Both the position numbers and the translations under genes were made by a program. From Mesorhizobium sp. WSM4904 (lineage in GTDB: Bacteria > Pseudomonadota > Alphaproteobacteria > Rhizobiales > Rhizobiaceae): DNA of 64,000 nucleotides. Positions within the stretch are counted from its first letter, which is position 1. Each line of letters opens with the position of its first letter. Shown one piece after another: positions 28,680-38,171 of the stretch. The stretch lies in contig NZ_CP121354.1 of assembly GCF_029674545.1 (NCBI RefSeq), positions 4,039,001-4,103,000 of the forward strand. Reading direction: 5' to 3'. The notes beneath the pieces are model-generated. The model was given only the letters and a program-made list of their open reading frames with translations, did no database searches and was not told where the DNA came from.

Positions 28680-29306
28680 TCAGCCAACCTTCTCCGTCCG
28701 GGCAAAGCTCGGACGCGCAGCGATGCGCGAATACCAGCTCTCGATGTCCGCGAAACGCGCCAGCATGTCGCGTCCTTCGGCGACCTTGAGGAAATACGCG
28801 ATGACCGGTGCCGTGTGCAGGTCGGCCAGCGTGAGCTGCTCGCCCAGCAGCCATGGGCCTTTTGCCTTCAGCGACGTGAGAACTTTCAGCACAGTTTCTG
28901 CCTGGCGGAGGCCGGCGGCAATCAGTTCCTCGTCGGCGGGCGCCTTCTCGAGCCGCTCCACAGCGACGTCCCAGACCATGGCCCGATAGCCATAGGCATC
29001 GAGCATGCCGACGATCTGGCCCATCCTCGCACGAACGCGCGGATCCGCAGGTTGCAGTGCGGGCCCATCAAAGGCTTCGTCGACGTAGCGCGCGATGGCG
29101 CCGGTCTCGAACAGCCGAAAGCCGTCATGCTCGAAGGCCGGGATGCGGCCGAACGGGTGGTGTTCGAGAAACCAGGCGGGAATGCCTTCGGCCGCAAAGA
29201 TGTCGAGAGGGACGAGCTCGTAGTCGACGCCCTTTTCCTCCAGCGTCATCCGCGCGATGCGGACATAGACACTGTAGTCGGCGCCGTAGAGGATCGGCTT
29301 GGTCAT
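28680..29306 (-). CDS. Glutathione S-transferase
   Basis: A 208-residue cytoplasmic protein. The N-terminal thioredoxin-like half has LYGADYSVYVRIARMTLEEK, the cis-Pro and glutathione-binding segment PFGRIPAFEHDGFRLFETGA (the ESxA-type turn appears as ETGA), and the C-terminal helical half contains LTLADLHTAPVIAYF, the N-capping box. The catalytic residue is probably Tyr or Ser near SVYV. The class resembles bacterial theta/beta-like enzymes. It runs opposite to the DUF2269 gene. Confidence 0.9.
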   Translation of the reverse strand: MTKPILYGADYSVYVRIARMTLEEKGVDYELVPLDIFAAEGIPAWFLEHHPFGRIPAFEHDGFRLFETGAIARYVDEAFDGPALQPADPRVRARMGQIVGMLDAYGYRAMVWDVAVERLEKAPADEELIAAGLRQAETVLKVLTSLKAKGPWLLGEQLTLADLHTAPVIAYFLKVAEGRDMLARFADIESWYSRIAARPSFARTEKVG

Positions 29307-29392
29307 CGGGCCCGGCCCTCCGCTATGGCTGCGGGCGCTCGTCGCTTGAAAAGCCCATTTCGGAACCTTTCATGCGCTTCGCGCACCGCTCC

Positions 29393-30604
29393 TCACCCCA
29401 TCGCTTTCTGCAGGTTCTCGTCGATCTTGTCGAGGAAGCCGGTGGTCGACAGCCAGGGCTGGTCCGGGCCGATCAGCAGCGACAGGTCCTTGGTCATGAA
29501 GCCGGCCTCGACGGTCTGGATGCAGACCTTTTCCAGCGTCTCGGCGAAGCGCTTCAGCTCGGCATTGTCGTCGAGCTTGGCGCGGTGGGCGAGGCCGCGC
29601 GTCCAGGCGAAGATCGAGGCGATCGAATTGGTCGAAGTCTCCTCGCCCTTCTGGTGCTGGCGATAGTGGCGCGTGACGGTGCCGTGCGCGGCTTCCGCTT
29701 CCACCGTCTTGCCGTCCGGCGTCATCAGCACCGAGGTCATCAGGCCGAGCGAGCCGAACCCTTGAGCCACCGTGTCGGACTGAACGTCGCCATCATAGTT
29801 CTTGCAGGCCCAGACATAGCCGCCGGACCATTTCAGGCTCGAAGCCACCATGTCGTCGATCAGGCGATGCTCGTACCAGAGTTTTCTCGCCTTGAACTCG
29901 GCCTCGAATTCCTTCTCGTAGACCTCCTGGAAGATATCCTTGAAACGGCCGTCATAGGCCTTGAGGATGGTGTTCTTGGTCGACAGATAGACCGGGAAGT
30001 TGCGCAGCAGGCCGTAGTTCAGCGAGGCGCGGGCGAATTCGCGGATCGATTCGTCGAGATTGTACATGGCCATCGCGACGCCGGCGCCAGGCGCGTCGTA
30101 AACCTCATGCTCGATCACCGTGCCGTCCTCGCCGACGAACTTGATCGTCAGCTTGCCCTTGCCGGGATAGCGGAAGTCGGTGGCGCGGTACTGGTCGCCG
30201 AAGGCGTGACGGCCGACGACGATCGGCTTGGTCCAGCCCGGCACCAGGCGCGGCACGTTCTTCATGATGATCGGCTCGCGGAAGATGGTGCCGCCGAGGA
30301 TGTTGCGGATGGTGCCGTTGGGCGACTTCCACATCTTCTTCAGCTTGAATTCCTCGACGCGAGCCTCGTCGGGCGTGATCGTCGCGCACTTGACGCCGAC
30401 GCCGTATTTCTTGATCGCGTTGGCCGAGTCGATCGTCACCTGGTCGTTGGTGGCGTCGCGGTTCTCGATGCCGAGATCGAAATAGTCCAGCTTGAGGTCG
30501 AGATAGGGGTGGATCAGCTTGTCCTTGATGAACTGCCAGATGATGCGGGTCATCTCGTCGCCGTCGAGCTCGACGACCGGGTTCGCCACCTTGATCTTCG
30601 CCAT
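29393..30604 (-). CDS. icd: NADP-dependent isocitrate dehydrogenase
   Basis: A 403-residue TCA-cycle enzyme converting isocitrate to 2-oxoglutarate with NADP. It is of the eukaryote-like homodimeric type common in Rhizobiales: [19 protein letters not shown] at the start, [20 protein letters not shown] for substrate phosphate and isocitrate contacts, [18 protein letters not shown] for the metal Asp residues, and [14 protein letters not shown] near the NADP site. ATG 30604 is the start; the frame upstream is not conserved. It is divergent from trmJ. Confidence 0.97.
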   Translation of the reverse strand: MAKIKVANPVVELDGDEMTRIIWQFIKDKLIHPYLDLKLDYFDLGIENRDATNDQVTIDSANAIKKYGVGVKCATITPDEARVEEFKLKKMWKSPNGTIRNILGGTIFREPIIMKNVPRLVPGWTKPIVVGRHAFGDQYRATDFRYPGKGKLTIKFVGEDGTVIEHEVYDAPGAGVAMAMYNLDESIREFARASLNYGLLRNFPVYLSTKNTILKAYDGRFKDIFQEVYEKEFEAEFKARKLWYEHRLIDDMVASSLKWSGGYVWACKNYDGDVQSDTVAQGFGSLGLMTSVLMTPDGKTVEAEAAHGTVTRHYRQHQKGEETSTNSIASIFAWTRGLAHRAKLDDNAELKRFAETLEKVCIQTVEAGFMTKDLSLLIGPDQPWLSTTGFLDKIDENLQKAMG

Positions 30605-30811
30605 GGAAAGAATGCCTCGTTGCTGGGGATCTGAACGGCCTTGCCCGCATGGCTTCGGCCGGGGTTGCGGAGCGTATATCAAAGCCTTTTTGAGCGCGCA
30701 AACCGCGATCCATACCACTATGGACGAGTGCCGCCGTCGTGAATGCTTCATTTTCCGAACCGGATGTGGCAGGGGACGCTGAAACGCCGCAAACACTGGT
30801 TACGGAGAGCC

Positions 30812-31651
30812 ATGCCAGCCGCAAACGTCCCCGCCAAGACCGCCGGACCGGCGATCATCCTCGTCGAGCCGCAGCTCGGCGAGAATATCGGCATGGTCGC
30901 GCGCGCCATGGCGAATTTCGGCCTGTCGGAGCTGCGCCTGGTCAATCCGCGTGACGGCTGGCCGAGCGAGAAGGCGCGCGCGGCCGCCAGCCGCGCCGAC
31001 CATGTCATCGATGCCACGAAAGTCTTCGACGATCTGGCCTCGGCGGTCGCCGGCCTCAACTTCGTCTTCGCCACCACGGCGCGCGAGCGCGACGGCTTCA
31101 AGCCGGTGCGCGGTCCGGTGGAAGCGGGCAGGGCGCTTCGGGCGCGCGAGCAGGCCGGACTGCGCACCGGTATCCTGTTCGGTCGCGAACGCTTCGGTCT
31201 CTACAATGACGAGGTCGGCCTCGCCGATGAGATCGTCACCTTTCCGGTCGATCCGGGCTTCTCCTCGCTCAACATCGCGCAAGCCGTGCTGCTGATATCC
31301 TATGAGTGGATGAAGTCGGGCCTTGCCGAGGAGACCGCGACCAACTTCTCAGGGCCGGAGCTGGTGCCGGCGACCAAGGAGCAGCTGCTTAGCCTGTTCA
31401 CCTATCTTGAAGGCGCGCTCGAGGCGCGCGGCTACTTCCGTCCGGAAGAGAAGAAGCCGAAGATGGTCGACAATCTGCGCGCCGTGCTGACACGGGCGGG
31501 GTTCGCCGAACCGGAGCTGAAGGTGTTGCGTGGCATCATCTCGTCGCTCGACAGGTTTTCTCCTGCAATGCCGCGTGGCGACGGCTCGCCGGGCGACGAT
31601 CCGAGGCGGATGCCGGCAGCACGAAAGCGGGCAGCGGACAAAGAAAGTTAA
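30812..31651 (+). CDS. trmJ: tRNA/rRNA methyltransferase of the TrmJ family
   Basis: A 279-residue SPOUT methyltransferase that likely 2'-O-methylates position 32 of tRNA. The fold is shown by AIILVEPQLGENIGMVARAM, MANFGLSELRLVNPRDGWP, the GILFGRERFGLYNDE loop and SSLNIAQAVLLISYEW, which form the trefoil knot SAM site. ATG 30812 is used because of the ACGGAGAG ribosome site just before it; the longer open frame starts with non-conserved sequence. The last 30 residues are basic and low in complexity. Confidence 0.92.
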   Translation: MPAANVPAKTAGPAIILVEPQLGENIGMVARAMANFGLSELRLVNPRDGWPSEKARAAASRADHVIDATKVFDDLASAVAGLNFVFATTARERDGFKPVRGPVEAGRALRAREQAGLRTGILFGRERFGLYNDEVGLADEIVTFPVDPGFSSLNIAQAVLLISYEWMKSGLAEETATNFSGPELVPATKEQLLSLFTYLEGALEARGYFRPEEKKPKMVDNLRAVLTRAGFAEPELKVLRGIISSLDRFSPAMPRGDGSPGDDPRRMPAARKRAADKES

Positions 31652-31678
31652 AATCCGTAAGGTCCAGGCGTTCGAAGT

Positions 31679-31697
31679 AACCGAATATTATTCGGTT
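31679..31697. repeat. Perfect 8-base inverted repeat between trmJ and the DUF805 gene
   Basis: AACCGAAT and ATTCGGTT are separated by three bases. The site lies 35 bases before the DUF805 start, so it may be an operator or a weak terminator for trmJ. It has no T tract. Confidence 0.4.
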
Positions 31698-31731
31698 TCG
31701 ACCCATCGTTATTGAAACGGTGGGGGTAGCA

Positions 31732-32334
31732 ATGTTCACGTCCAATATTGGTCGGCTGCGCTTCTTCTTCTATTCGCTCGGCTTGTTCATGGCGGAAGCG
31801 GTGGCGATCGCCCTTTGCATTGCCGCAACGGTCGGCTTTGCGGGGCTGATCAATTCGATGCCTGGGCCGTCGCGGCAAGGTCTGGCCGGCGCCGCGCTTG
31901 TCGTGTCGCTCATCTTCGTTGCATTGCGCGGCAATATCGCCTGGCGCCGCAGCCGCGACGCCGATGCTTCGGGCTGGATCCTGTGGTCCTATATCGTCTT
32001 TTCCGGCATCTATGCCTTCCTGCAGGCGGGCGCGCTGCTGGTCATCGATTTCGGCAATCCCGAGAGCGCGCCTGGCGGCCTGAACCTGCTCGGCCTTGCC
32101 ATATTCGGCCTCTGGTGCACCATCCTGTGGGCGAAGCCCGTCGCCGGCAGCAATATCAACGATTTGACCGAGGTTTTCGATTTCGAAGGCTCGTTGCCGG
32201 AACCGGCGCGCGCCGAGAGGACGGCAGCGAGCGTGGCTCCGGTCGCACCGCGCGCGCAAACCACGCGTGCAGCGCCGGCGCCCCAGCCGTTCGGTCGGCC
32301 GCGGCCCGCCGGTTTTGGCAAGCGCGGGCTCTGA
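31732..32334 (+). CDS. DUF805 membrane protein
   Basis: A 200-residue protein. The N-terminal 145 residues contain four hydrophobic spans with the DUF805 signature FTSNIGRLRFFFYSLGLF at the start and IAWRRSRDADASGWILW in the loop after span two. The tail of about 50 residues is Ala/Pro/Arg-rich and disordered. Function unknown. ATG 31732 follows GGTGGGGG; the GTG at 31720 is less likely. Confidence 0.83.
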   Translation: MFTSNIGRLRFFFYSLGLFMAEAVAIALCIAATVGFAGLINSMPGPSRQGLAGAALVVSLIFVALRGNIAWRRSRDADASGWILWSYIVFSGIYAFLQAGALLVIDFGNPESAPGGLNLLGLAIFGLWCTILWAKPVAGSNINDLTEVFDFEGSLPEPARAERTAASVAPVAPRAQTTRAAPAPQPFGRPRPAGFGKRGL

Positions 32335-32436
32335 GCACTGCGCAAAAGCTGCCGGCATTTGCCACTTCAAGACCATGATCGTTCAGGATAGAAGCGGCGT
32401 TGGCCAATTCAGCGGCCAGCCTCTTCCTGTGGTCGG

Positions 32437-33291
32437 ATGACAATGAGCGATCGATCAAGCAACCGCCCGATCCTGATGTTCGATTCCGGCATCGGCGGGC
32501 TGACCGTGCTGCGCGAGGCGCGGGTCCTGATGCCGGATCGTCGCTTCGTCTATGTCGCCGATGACGCGGCATTCCCCTACGGCGCGTGGGAGGAGCCGGC
32601 GCTCAAGCAACACATCCTCGCTCTGTTCGGCAAATTGCTCGACCGCCTGCAGCCGGCGATTTCTGTAATCGCTTGCAACACCGCCTCGACCCTGGTGATC
32701 GATGCGCTGCGCGAAAAATTCCCCGGCCATCCCTTTGTCGGCACCGTGCCGGCGATCAAGCCGGCGGCCGAACGTACGCGTTCCGGCCTGGTGTCGGTTC
32801 TGGCGACGCCGGGCACGGTGAAGCGCCAATACACACGCGACCTGATCAGCAAATGGGCGCAGAAATGCCATGTCCGCCTGGTCGGCAGCGACAGGCTGGC
32901 CGGACTGGCCGAGATCTACATGCGCGAGGGCTTTGTCGACGAGGAGGCCGTGCGCGCCGAGATCGCGCCCTGTTTCATCGAGCGCGACGGCAATCGCACC
33001 GACATCGTCGTGCTGGCCTGCACGCATTACCCGTTCCTCGCCAATCGCATGCGCAAGACGGCGCCCTGGCCCGTCGACTGGATCGATCCGGCGGAAGCCA
33101 TCGCGCGGCGGGCCATGTCGCTGCTCGAGCACGGTGGCGAGCCGTTGGGCGAAAGCGAGCCCGACATTGCCGTCTTCACCTCCGGCAAGGTGGATTTCGC
33201 CACGCGGAGGCTCATCCAGGGCTTCGGCTTGACGGCGGCTAAAGCGCGTCGCGATCTTTCAGATTCGTTCCATGCGCTTCAGGGTTTTTGA
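32437..33291 (+). CDS. murI: Glutamate racemase
   Basis: A 284-residue cofactor-free racemase supplying D-glutamate for peptidoglycan. The two catalytic cysteines are in [17 protein letters not shown] and [17 protein letters not shown]; the N-terminal substrate part is [20 protein letters not shown] 32437 is used (32443 is equally possible). The last 16 residues, [16 protein letters not shown], are encoded by the start of a dispersed intergenic repeat (about 33238-33342), so the natural end of the protein was probably replaced when the repeat arrived. The core enzyme is intact. Confidence 0.94.
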   Translation: MTMSDRSSNRPILMFDSGIGGLTVLREARVLMPDRRFVYVADDAAFPYGAWEEPALKQHILALFGKLLDRLQPAISVIACNTASTLVIDALREKFPGHPFVGTVPAIKPAAERTRSGLVSVLATPGTVKRQYTRDLISKWAQKCHVRLVGSDRLAGLAEIYMREGFVDEEAVRAEIAPCFIERDGNRTDIVVLACTHYPFLANRMRKTAPWPVDWIDPAEAIARRAMSLLEHGGEPLGESEPDIAVFTSGKVDFATRRLIQGFGLTAAKARRDLSDSFHALQGF

Positions 33292-33342
33292 TCTACGCAT
33301 GTCTTTATCCCGAAACCGGTTTCCCACTTTCGGGAGACATGC
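33238..33342 (+). repeat. Compound palindromic repeat overlapping the 3' end of murI
   Basis: The element starts at about AAAGCGCGTCGCGATC and ends in the perfect outer stem GCATGTCT / AGACATGC (33297-33342), enclosing CCCGAAACCGGTTTCCCACTTTCGGG-type sequence as an inner hairpin. I recognise this as a common intergenic repeat of Mesorhizobium-like genomes. It has the same two-part layout as the element at 48110-48207. Its left part is translated as the end of MurI. Confidence 0.7.
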
Positions 33343-33403
33343 TTCAGCCTTGGAACTGCGGCGCTGAAGCCGCGTTTCTCCTCCGAGCACAGGAGGAACC
33401 ACC

Positions 33404-33586
33404 ATGCCTGCCACATCGCAAGCTCAGCAAAAGGCCGCCGGCGCGGCACTTGCGGCCAAGCGCGGCGAGATCAAGAAGAGCGAGCTCAAGGGCGCTTCGC
33501 GCGACATGTATGAATCGATGAGCGAAGAGCAACTTGAGGAGTTCGCCGAAACCAAGCGCAAGAGCCTGCCCAACAAGAAGTCGTGA
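33404..33586 (+). CDS. DUF3008 small protein
   Basis: A 60-residue, strongly charged protein: MPATSQAQQKAAGAALAAKR at the start, a central KKSELKGASRDMYESMSEEQ and the basic end. This pattern (SQAQQKAAGAAL and MSEEQLEEFAET) is the DUF3008 family, whose role is unknown. A GGAGGAACC ribosome site lies just before the ATG. A clear terminator follows. Confidence 0.88.
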   Translation: MPATSQAQQKAAGAALAAKRGEIKKSELKGASRDMYESMSEEQLEEFAETKRKSLPNKKS

Positions 33587-33607
33587 GGGCTGACAAAGTT
33601 CACAAGA

Positions 33608-33637
33608 AAAAGCCCGCGGCGAGACCGCGGGCTTTGC
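33608..33637 (+). terminator. Intrinsic terminator after the DUF3008 gene
   Basis: AGCCCGCGG pairs with CCGCGGGCT over a five-base loop, flanked by an A tract and a short T-rich tail. It lies between convergent genes and can serve both. Confidence 0.8.
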
Positions 33638-33658
33638 CTTGGGCTGTCGGGGTCGGGT

Positions 33659-33862
33659 CTACCAGATCCAGCGGCAGCGCCGCACCTTGACACGGATGAC
33701 GTGACGGTGGCCGTGCCGCCATACGACCCTTTTCTGCACCACGACGCGGCAGACCTGCCTATGGCCGTGCCAGTGCCTTGCCATCGCCGGCTCCGGCGTC
33801 ATGACCGCCATCGACCCGGCCAGCACCGCAGCCCCGGTCAAGGTAAGGAAGAACTTCTTCAT
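33659..33862 (-). CDS. Small exported His/Arg-rich protein, unknown
   Basis: A 67-residue protein. Residues 1-28 are a signal peptide (MKKFFLTLTGAAVLAGSMAV, cleavage after AMA). The mature 39 residues are very basic, with His, Arg and Val repeated in HWHGHRQVC, RVVWRHGHRHVIRVKVRRC and the end RWIW, including two cysteines. It could bind metal, nucleic acid or membranes in the periplasm. Similar short secreted basic proteins are common in rhizobia without known role. ATG 33862 is chosen because it begins the signal peptide; the frame runs further upstream. Confidence 0.6.
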   Translation of the reverse strand: MKKFFLTLTGAAVLAGSMAVMTPEPAMARHWHGHRQVCRVVVQKRVVWRHGHRHVIRVKVRRCRWIW

Positions 33863-34013
33863 GGGATTCGGACTCCTCTGCTCCAGTCCCTTCATCAAAG
33901 CGTCAGGGCGAGCTATGTCCAAAGCGATCGCACCCCGCCCTGGTGCCGTCCGCCGGCACCGCATGCAACGCTGAATGGTTATAGGGCTGCCGATCGTCAC
34001 GCCAGTCACAAGC

Positions 34014-34261
34014 TTGACAGCAGTTAAATCTCTGTTTAACAGGCCCACCAACACCGGGTGGCGACGCCCGGTGGTTTCTTTTGCATGGACAAGACCTCGC
34101 CGGCATGCTGGCAGTCTTGTCGAAAATGACGTGTCCCGTGGGTTTTCCGTCGCGTTGCGTGGAAAACCCTGTCAGGTCTCGAAAACGGAGGCCAGAGGAG
34201 GGCGCGTTTCCTTCACCCGGAGCCATGGGGCTCCGGGTATATTGTTTTGAAAGGGAATGCG
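34014..34261 (+). ncRNA. Structured leader RNA of rpsD (four hairpins), possible attenuator
   Basis: The space from 33863 to 34261 has no gene. A perfect -35 box TTGACA at 34014 with TAACAG 17 bases on could start a transcript near 34050. Four hairpins follow on the + strand: 34052-34073 (CACCGGG/CCCGGTG, then GTTTCTTTT), 34088-34121 (GACAAGAC/GTCTTGTC with an inner GCCGGC/GCTGGC), 34140-34169 (GGGTTTTCC/GGAAAACCC) and 34215-34238 (ten-pair ACCCGGAGCC/GGCTCCGGGT, then ATATTGTTTT). The last ends just before the rpsD ribosome site. It may be an S4-binding leader, an attenuator or one or two small RNAs; this is inference from folding by eye. Confidence 0.45.
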
Positions 34262-34879
34262 ATGAGCAAGCGCGAATCCGCGAAATACAAGATCGACCGC
34301 CGTCTTGGCGAAAACATCTGGGGCCGCCCGAAGTCCCCGGTCAACAAGCGTGAATACGGCCCCGGCCAGCACGGCCAGCGCCGCAAGGGCAAGCTTTCCG
34401 ACTTCGGCCTGCAGCTGCGCGCCAAGCAGAAGCTCAAGGGCTACTATGGCGACGTTTCGGAAAAGCAGTTCCGCAAGGTCTATGAGGAGGCCAACCGCCG
34501 CAAGGGCGACACCTCCGAGAACCTGATCGGCCTGCTGGAGTCACGCCTCGACGCGATCGTCTATCGCGCCAAGTTCGTGCCGACCATCTTCGCCGCCCGT
34601 CAATTCGTCAACCACGGTCACGTCAACGTCAACGGTAAGCGGGTCAACATCGGCTCGTACCGCTGCAAGCCGGGCGACGTCATCGAGGTGCGCGAGAAGT
34701 CGAAGCAGCTCGTCATCGTCCTGGAATCGGTCGGTCTGGCCGAGCGCGATGTGCCGGACTATATCGAAGCCGACCACAACAAGATGACCGCGACCTACGG
34801 CCGCGTTCCCGGTCTTTCGGACGTGCCATTCGCCGTCCAGATGGAACCGAATTTGGTCGTCGAATTTTATTCGCGCTGA
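34262..34879 (+). CDS. rpsD: 30S ribosomal protein S4
   Basis: A 205-residue primary 16S rRNA-binding protein of the small subunit. The start [20 protein letters not shown] and the S4 RNA-binding domain ([39 protein letters not shown]) are clear, and the end is [14 protein letters not shown] 34262 is used, with AAAGGGA before it; the upstream ATG at 34247 lies inside that ribosome site. S4 is often autoregulatory in other bacteria. A terminator follows at 34906. It stands alone, not in the alpha operon. Confidence 0.98.
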   Translation: MSKRESAKYKIDRRLGENIWGRPKSPVNKREYGPGQHGQRRKGKLSDFGLQLRAKQKLKGYYGDVSEKQFRKVYEEANRRKGDTSENLIGLLESRLDAIVYRAKFVPTIFAARQFVNHGHVNVNGKRVNIGSYRCKPGDVIEVREKSKQLVIVLESVGLAERDVPDYIEADHNKMTATYGRVPGLSDVPFAVQMEPNLVVEFYSR

Positions 34880-34905
34880 TCGGAAATTCTATCGGCAGGC
34901 AATCG

Positions 34906-34935
34906 AAGGCCGCCCTCGAGGCGGCCTTTTCTTTG
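34906..34935 (+). terminator. Intrinsic terminator after rpsD
   Basis: AAGGCCGCC pairs with GGCGGCCTT over CTCGA, followed by TTTTCTTT. It lies 27 bases after the rpsD stop. Confidence 0.88.
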
Positions 34936-34988
34936 CCCGCCAGGTCCGCTAATCCGGGCGACAAGAAAGAACGTGGGGCATACGCGCC

Positions 34989-35900
34989 ATGAACATGCTG
35001 CCAGATGCCAAATCACTTGGCGTCAAATCGCTCGAACCGATCGCCGACCAGGAAGAGGGCGGCTTTCATCCGCTGTTTCGCGACGTGCCGACCTCGGTCG
35101 AGTTCAACAAGCTGCGCAAGCGGCTCTTGAGACTCACCCGCCAGGCGATCGAGGATTTCGCCATGGTGAAGCCCGGCGAGCGCTGGCTCGTGGCGCTCTC
35201 GGGCGGCAAGGATTCCTACGGCCTGCTTGCCCTGCTGCTCGACCTCAAATGGCGTGGCCTGCTGCCGGTGGAACTGCTTGCCTGCAATCTCGATCAGGGT
35301 CAGCCGAATTTTCCGAAACACATCCTGCCGGATTATCTCAGCGCCAACGGCATTGCGCACCGCATCGAGTACCAGGACACCTATTCGGTGGTCACCGACA
35401 AGCTGCCCGAAGGCAGCACCTATTGCTCGCTCTGCTCGCGGCTGAGGCGGGGCCATCTCTACCGCATCGCGCGCGAGGAGGGCTGCGCCGCCCTGGTGCT
35501 CGGCCACCACCGCGAGGATATCCTCGAGACCTTCTTCATGAATCTGTTCCATGGCGGTCGTCTCGCCGCCATGCCGCCCAAGCTGATCAACGACGAGGGC
35601 GACGTCATGGTGCTGCGCCCGCTCGCCTATTGCGCCGAGGTCGATCTCGAGAAATTCGCCGGCGCGATGAAATTCCCGATCATTCCATGCGACCTCTGCG
35701 GCAGCCAGGAAGGGCTGCAGCGCAATGCCATGAAGGCGATGCTCGACGACATCGAGAAGCACATGCCCGGCCGCAAGGACACGATGATCCGCGCCATGAC
35801 CAATGTGCGGCCCTCGCACCTGCTCGACCGAAAACTGTTCGACTTCGCCGCGCTCGATCAGCGCCTCATCACAGGGCAAGACATTTCCGATGACATTTGA
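34989..35900 (+). CDS. ttcA: tRNA 2-thiocytidine synthetase TtcA
   Basis: A 303-residue Fe-S enzyme that thiolates C32 of certain tRNAs. The PP-loop for ATP is [19 protein letters not shown], the central cysteine pair is [12 protein letters not shown], and a further CxxC lies in [15 protein letters not shown]. These are the TtcA Fe-S cluster and catalytic cysteines. ATG 34989 follows an AAGAAAG-containing leader. Its 3' end overlaps the next gene by 11 bases in another frame, so the two are cotranscribed. Confidence 0.95.
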   Translation: MNMLPDAKSLGVKSLEPIADQEEGGFHPLFRDVPTSVEFNKLRKRLLRLTRQAIEDFAMVKPGERWLVALSGGKDSYGLLALLLDLKWRGLLPVELLACNLDQGQPNFPKHILPDYLSANGIAHRIEYQDTYSVVTDKLPEGSTYCSLCSRLRRGHLYRIAREEGCAALVLGHHREDILETFFMNLFHGGRLAAMPPKLINDEGDVMVLRPLAYCAEVDLEKFAGAMKFPIIPCDLCGSQEGLQRNAMKAMLDDIEKHMPGRKDTMIRAMTNVRPSHLLDRKLFDFAALDQRLITGQDISDDI

Positions 35901-36717
35901 CGACTGCGCGATCGACTGGCTGGCCGACCTTCTCGCCGATGCAGCCACGGCCGAAATCATGCCGCGCTTCCGCCGGCTGGCCGAGGGCGATGTCCGCCAG
36001 AAGACCTCGGCCGCCGATCTGGTGACCGAAGCAGACGTCAATGCCGAAAGGCTGATCACCGCCAGGCTGCACGAGCGCTATCCCTCGGCGATGATCGTCG
36101 GCGAGGAGGCCTGCTCCGACGATCCGACCCTGCTCGCCGGTCTCGGCGACGCCGCGCTTGCCTTCGTCATCGATCCGGTCGACGGCACTTTCAATTTCGC
36201 CTCCGGCGTGCCGCTGTTCGGCGTCATGCTGGGCGTGGTCGTCGAAGGCGAGACGGTTGCCGGCATCATCCACGATCCGGTCGGCAAGGACTGGCTGATC
36301 GGCGCCAGGGGCGCGGGCAGCCATATCCGCCATACGCATGGCGCGCTGGAGAAGGTGCGGGTCGCCGCGCCGGCGCCGATCTCTGAGATGACGGGTGCCG
36401 TGTCCTGGCAGTATCTCAAGGAGCCGGACAGGTCGCGGCTTGCGCGCAACCACACCAAGGCGCTGTCGCAGTTCGGCTACCGCTGCGCCGCGCACGAATA
36501 CCGGCTGCTGGCGAGCGGCCACGCGCATTTCGTCGTCTACAACAAGCTGATGCCGTGGGATCACCTTGCGGGCGTGCTGATCCATCAGGAGGCCGGCGGC
36601 TATGCCGCGCGCATCGACGGCGATCCTTACCTGCCGTCGCATATCGATGGCGGACTGCTCGTCGCGCCGGACAAGAACTGCTGGGACGAGTTGCGCCGCG
36701 AGCTCTGGGCGGACTGA
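35890..36717 (+). CDS. Inositol monophosphatase family protein
   Basis: A 275-residue Mg-dependent phosphatase. Metal and substrate motifs are present: [28 protein letters not shown] (GEE), [15 protein letters not shown] (DPxDGT) and [17 protein letters not shown] (WDxxAG type). Substrates in this family include inositol phosphates, histidinol phosphate and PAP, and cannot be told apart here. ATG 35890 lies within the end of ttcA. Confidence 0.9.
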   Translation: MTFDDCAIDWLADLLADAATAEIMPRFRRLAEGDVRQKTSAADLVTEADVNAERLITARLHERYPSAMIVGEEACSDDPTLLAGLGDAALAFVIDPVDGTFNFASGVPLFGVMLGVVVEGETVAGIIHDPVGKDWLIGARGAGSHIRHTHGALEKVRVAAPAPISEMTGAVSWQYLKEPDRSRLARNHTKALSQFGYRCAAHEYRLLASGHAHFVVYNKLMPWDHLAGVLIHQEAGGYAARIDGDPYLPSHIDGGLLVAPDKNCWDELRRELWAD

Positions 36718-36732
36718 TCCCGAGCTGTCGCC

Positions 36733-38025
36733 TCACACCGGCGGATTGTGTGGCTGGAACAGTCGTCCGCGCTCGGCGACCAGGATCATCAGCAGGGCCG
36801 CGACCGACACGCTGCAGAAGCCGGCGGCGAGCGGCGTGACCGTGCCGTTATAGGCCTGGCCGATCAGCGTGCCGAGGAGGCCGCCGAGAAAGGTCTGCAT
36901 GAAGCCGAGGATGGAGGACGCCGTGCCGGCGAGCTCGCCGAGCGGCTCCATCGCGAGCGCGTTGAAATTCGCGCCGAGGCAGCCGAACGGCACCATCGCG
37001 CCGGCGAAGAAGGCTATGAACAGCCATAGCGGCATCTGCATTTCGAGCGAGACGACGAGCCATATCAGGCTGATGGCGAGAAACAGCAACAGCGCGCTTT
37101 GCGAGAGCCGACGCATGCCGATCTTGCCGACGAGCCGCGCGTTGAGGAAGTTCGAGAAGGCGAGCACGCCGGCGACGCCGGCGAAGATCAAAGGGAACAA
37201 CTCGCCGACATGGAAGACGTCGAGATAGATCTGCTGCGCCGAATTGATGAAGCCGAACATGGCGCCGAAGATGAAGGTGCTGGCGAAGGCATAGCAAAGC
37301 GCGATGCGGTTGGTGAGCACGATGCGGAAGCCGCCGACAACCGCATTGACCGTCAGTGGGCGGCGGTATTCAGGATGCAGCGTTTCCGGCAGGCGCAGCA
37401 GCGACCAGGTCGACACGATCAGCGCGCCGACGGCCATTGTGACGAAGATCCAGTGCCATGTGGCGAAGAGCATGATGAATTGGCCGATGCCGGGCGCGAC
37501 GACCGGGATCGCCATGAACACCATGAAGATCAGCGACATCACCTCGGCCATGCGCCGGCCCTCGAAGGTGTCGCGCACGATCGAAACGGCGATGACGCGC
37601 GTTGCCGCAGCGCCGATGCCTTGCACGACACGGCAGGTGAGCAAGATGGCGAAGGTTGGAGCGACAGCAGCAGCAGCCACAGCCGCGACATAGATGATCA
37701 GGCCGGCGACCAGCGGCGCGCGGCGGCCGAAACGGTCCGAGATCGGCCCGAAGAAGAGCTGACCGGTGCCGAAGCCGAGGATGTAGGCGGTGATGACGTA
37801 TTGGCGGTGGTTTTCGTTCTCGACGCCGAGCGAGGCGCCGATCTGCTGCAACGCCGGCAGCATGATGTCGATGGCCAGAGAGTTGAGCGCCATCAGCGCC
37901 GCACAAAGCGCAATGAATTCCCAGCGCGGAATGGGCAAGCTGCTTGCCGATTGCTGCGCCACTACCTGCTTGTCCACGGCAAAATCCGATCGTTCAAACG
38001 AATGTGCGCCGGTTGACCGGCGCAT
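36733..38025 (-). CDS. MFS drug efflux transporter (Bcr/CflA type)
   Basis: A 430-residue protein with twelve predicted membrane spans. The start of span one, LCAALMALNSLAIDIMLPAL, and the loop motif GPISDRFGRRAPLVAGLI (motif A) with VVQGIGAAATRVIAVSIVRD are typical of the Bcr/CflA branch that exports bicyclomycin, chloramphenicol or similar drugs by proton antiport. ATG 38025 has an AGGA site eight bases before it; a GTG at 37977 is an alternative. The real substrate is unknown. It runs convergent to the phosphatase gene, 15 bases apart. Confidence 0.9.
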   Translation of the reverse strand: MRRSTGAHSFERSDFAVDKQVVAQQSASSLPIPRWEFIALCAALMALNSLAIDIMLPALQQIGASLGVENENHRQYVITAYILGFGTGQLFFGPISDRFGRRAPLVAGLIIYVAAVAAAAVAPTFAILLTCRVVQGIGAAATRVIAVSIVRDTFEGRRMAEVMSLIFMVFMAIPVVAPGIGQFIMLFATWHWIFVTMAVGALIVSTWSLLRLPETLHPEYRRPLTVNAVVGGFRIVLTNRIALCYAFASTFIFGAMFGFINSAQQIYLDVFHVGELFPLIFAGVAGVLAFSNFLNARLVGKIGMRRLSQSALLLFLAISLIWLVVSLEMQMPLWLFIAFFAGAMVPFGCLGANFNALAMEPLGELAGTASSILGFMQTFLGGLLGTLIGQAYNGTVTPLAAGFCSVSVAALLMILVAERGRLFQPHNPPV

Positions 38026-38141
38026 CGGTTCGTCCTGTTCCCGTGCTCGGGAACTACAATGCCGAGGTGGGGGCGGCCCCGGAAGTCTTGCTCAACGCAA
38101 TTCCGGACGCAAAATGCTGCGCACCTTTCGTGGAATTGCTT

Positions 38142-38162
38142 GGCCGGCTGGGCAAGCCGGCC
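38142..38162 (-). terminator. GC hairpin after grxD
   Basis: GGCCGGCT pairs with AGCCGGCC over five bases, starting ten bases after the grxD stop. It lacks a T tract, so it may be only part of a stop signal. Confidence 0.35.
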
Positions 38163-38171
38163 GGCGTTCAA

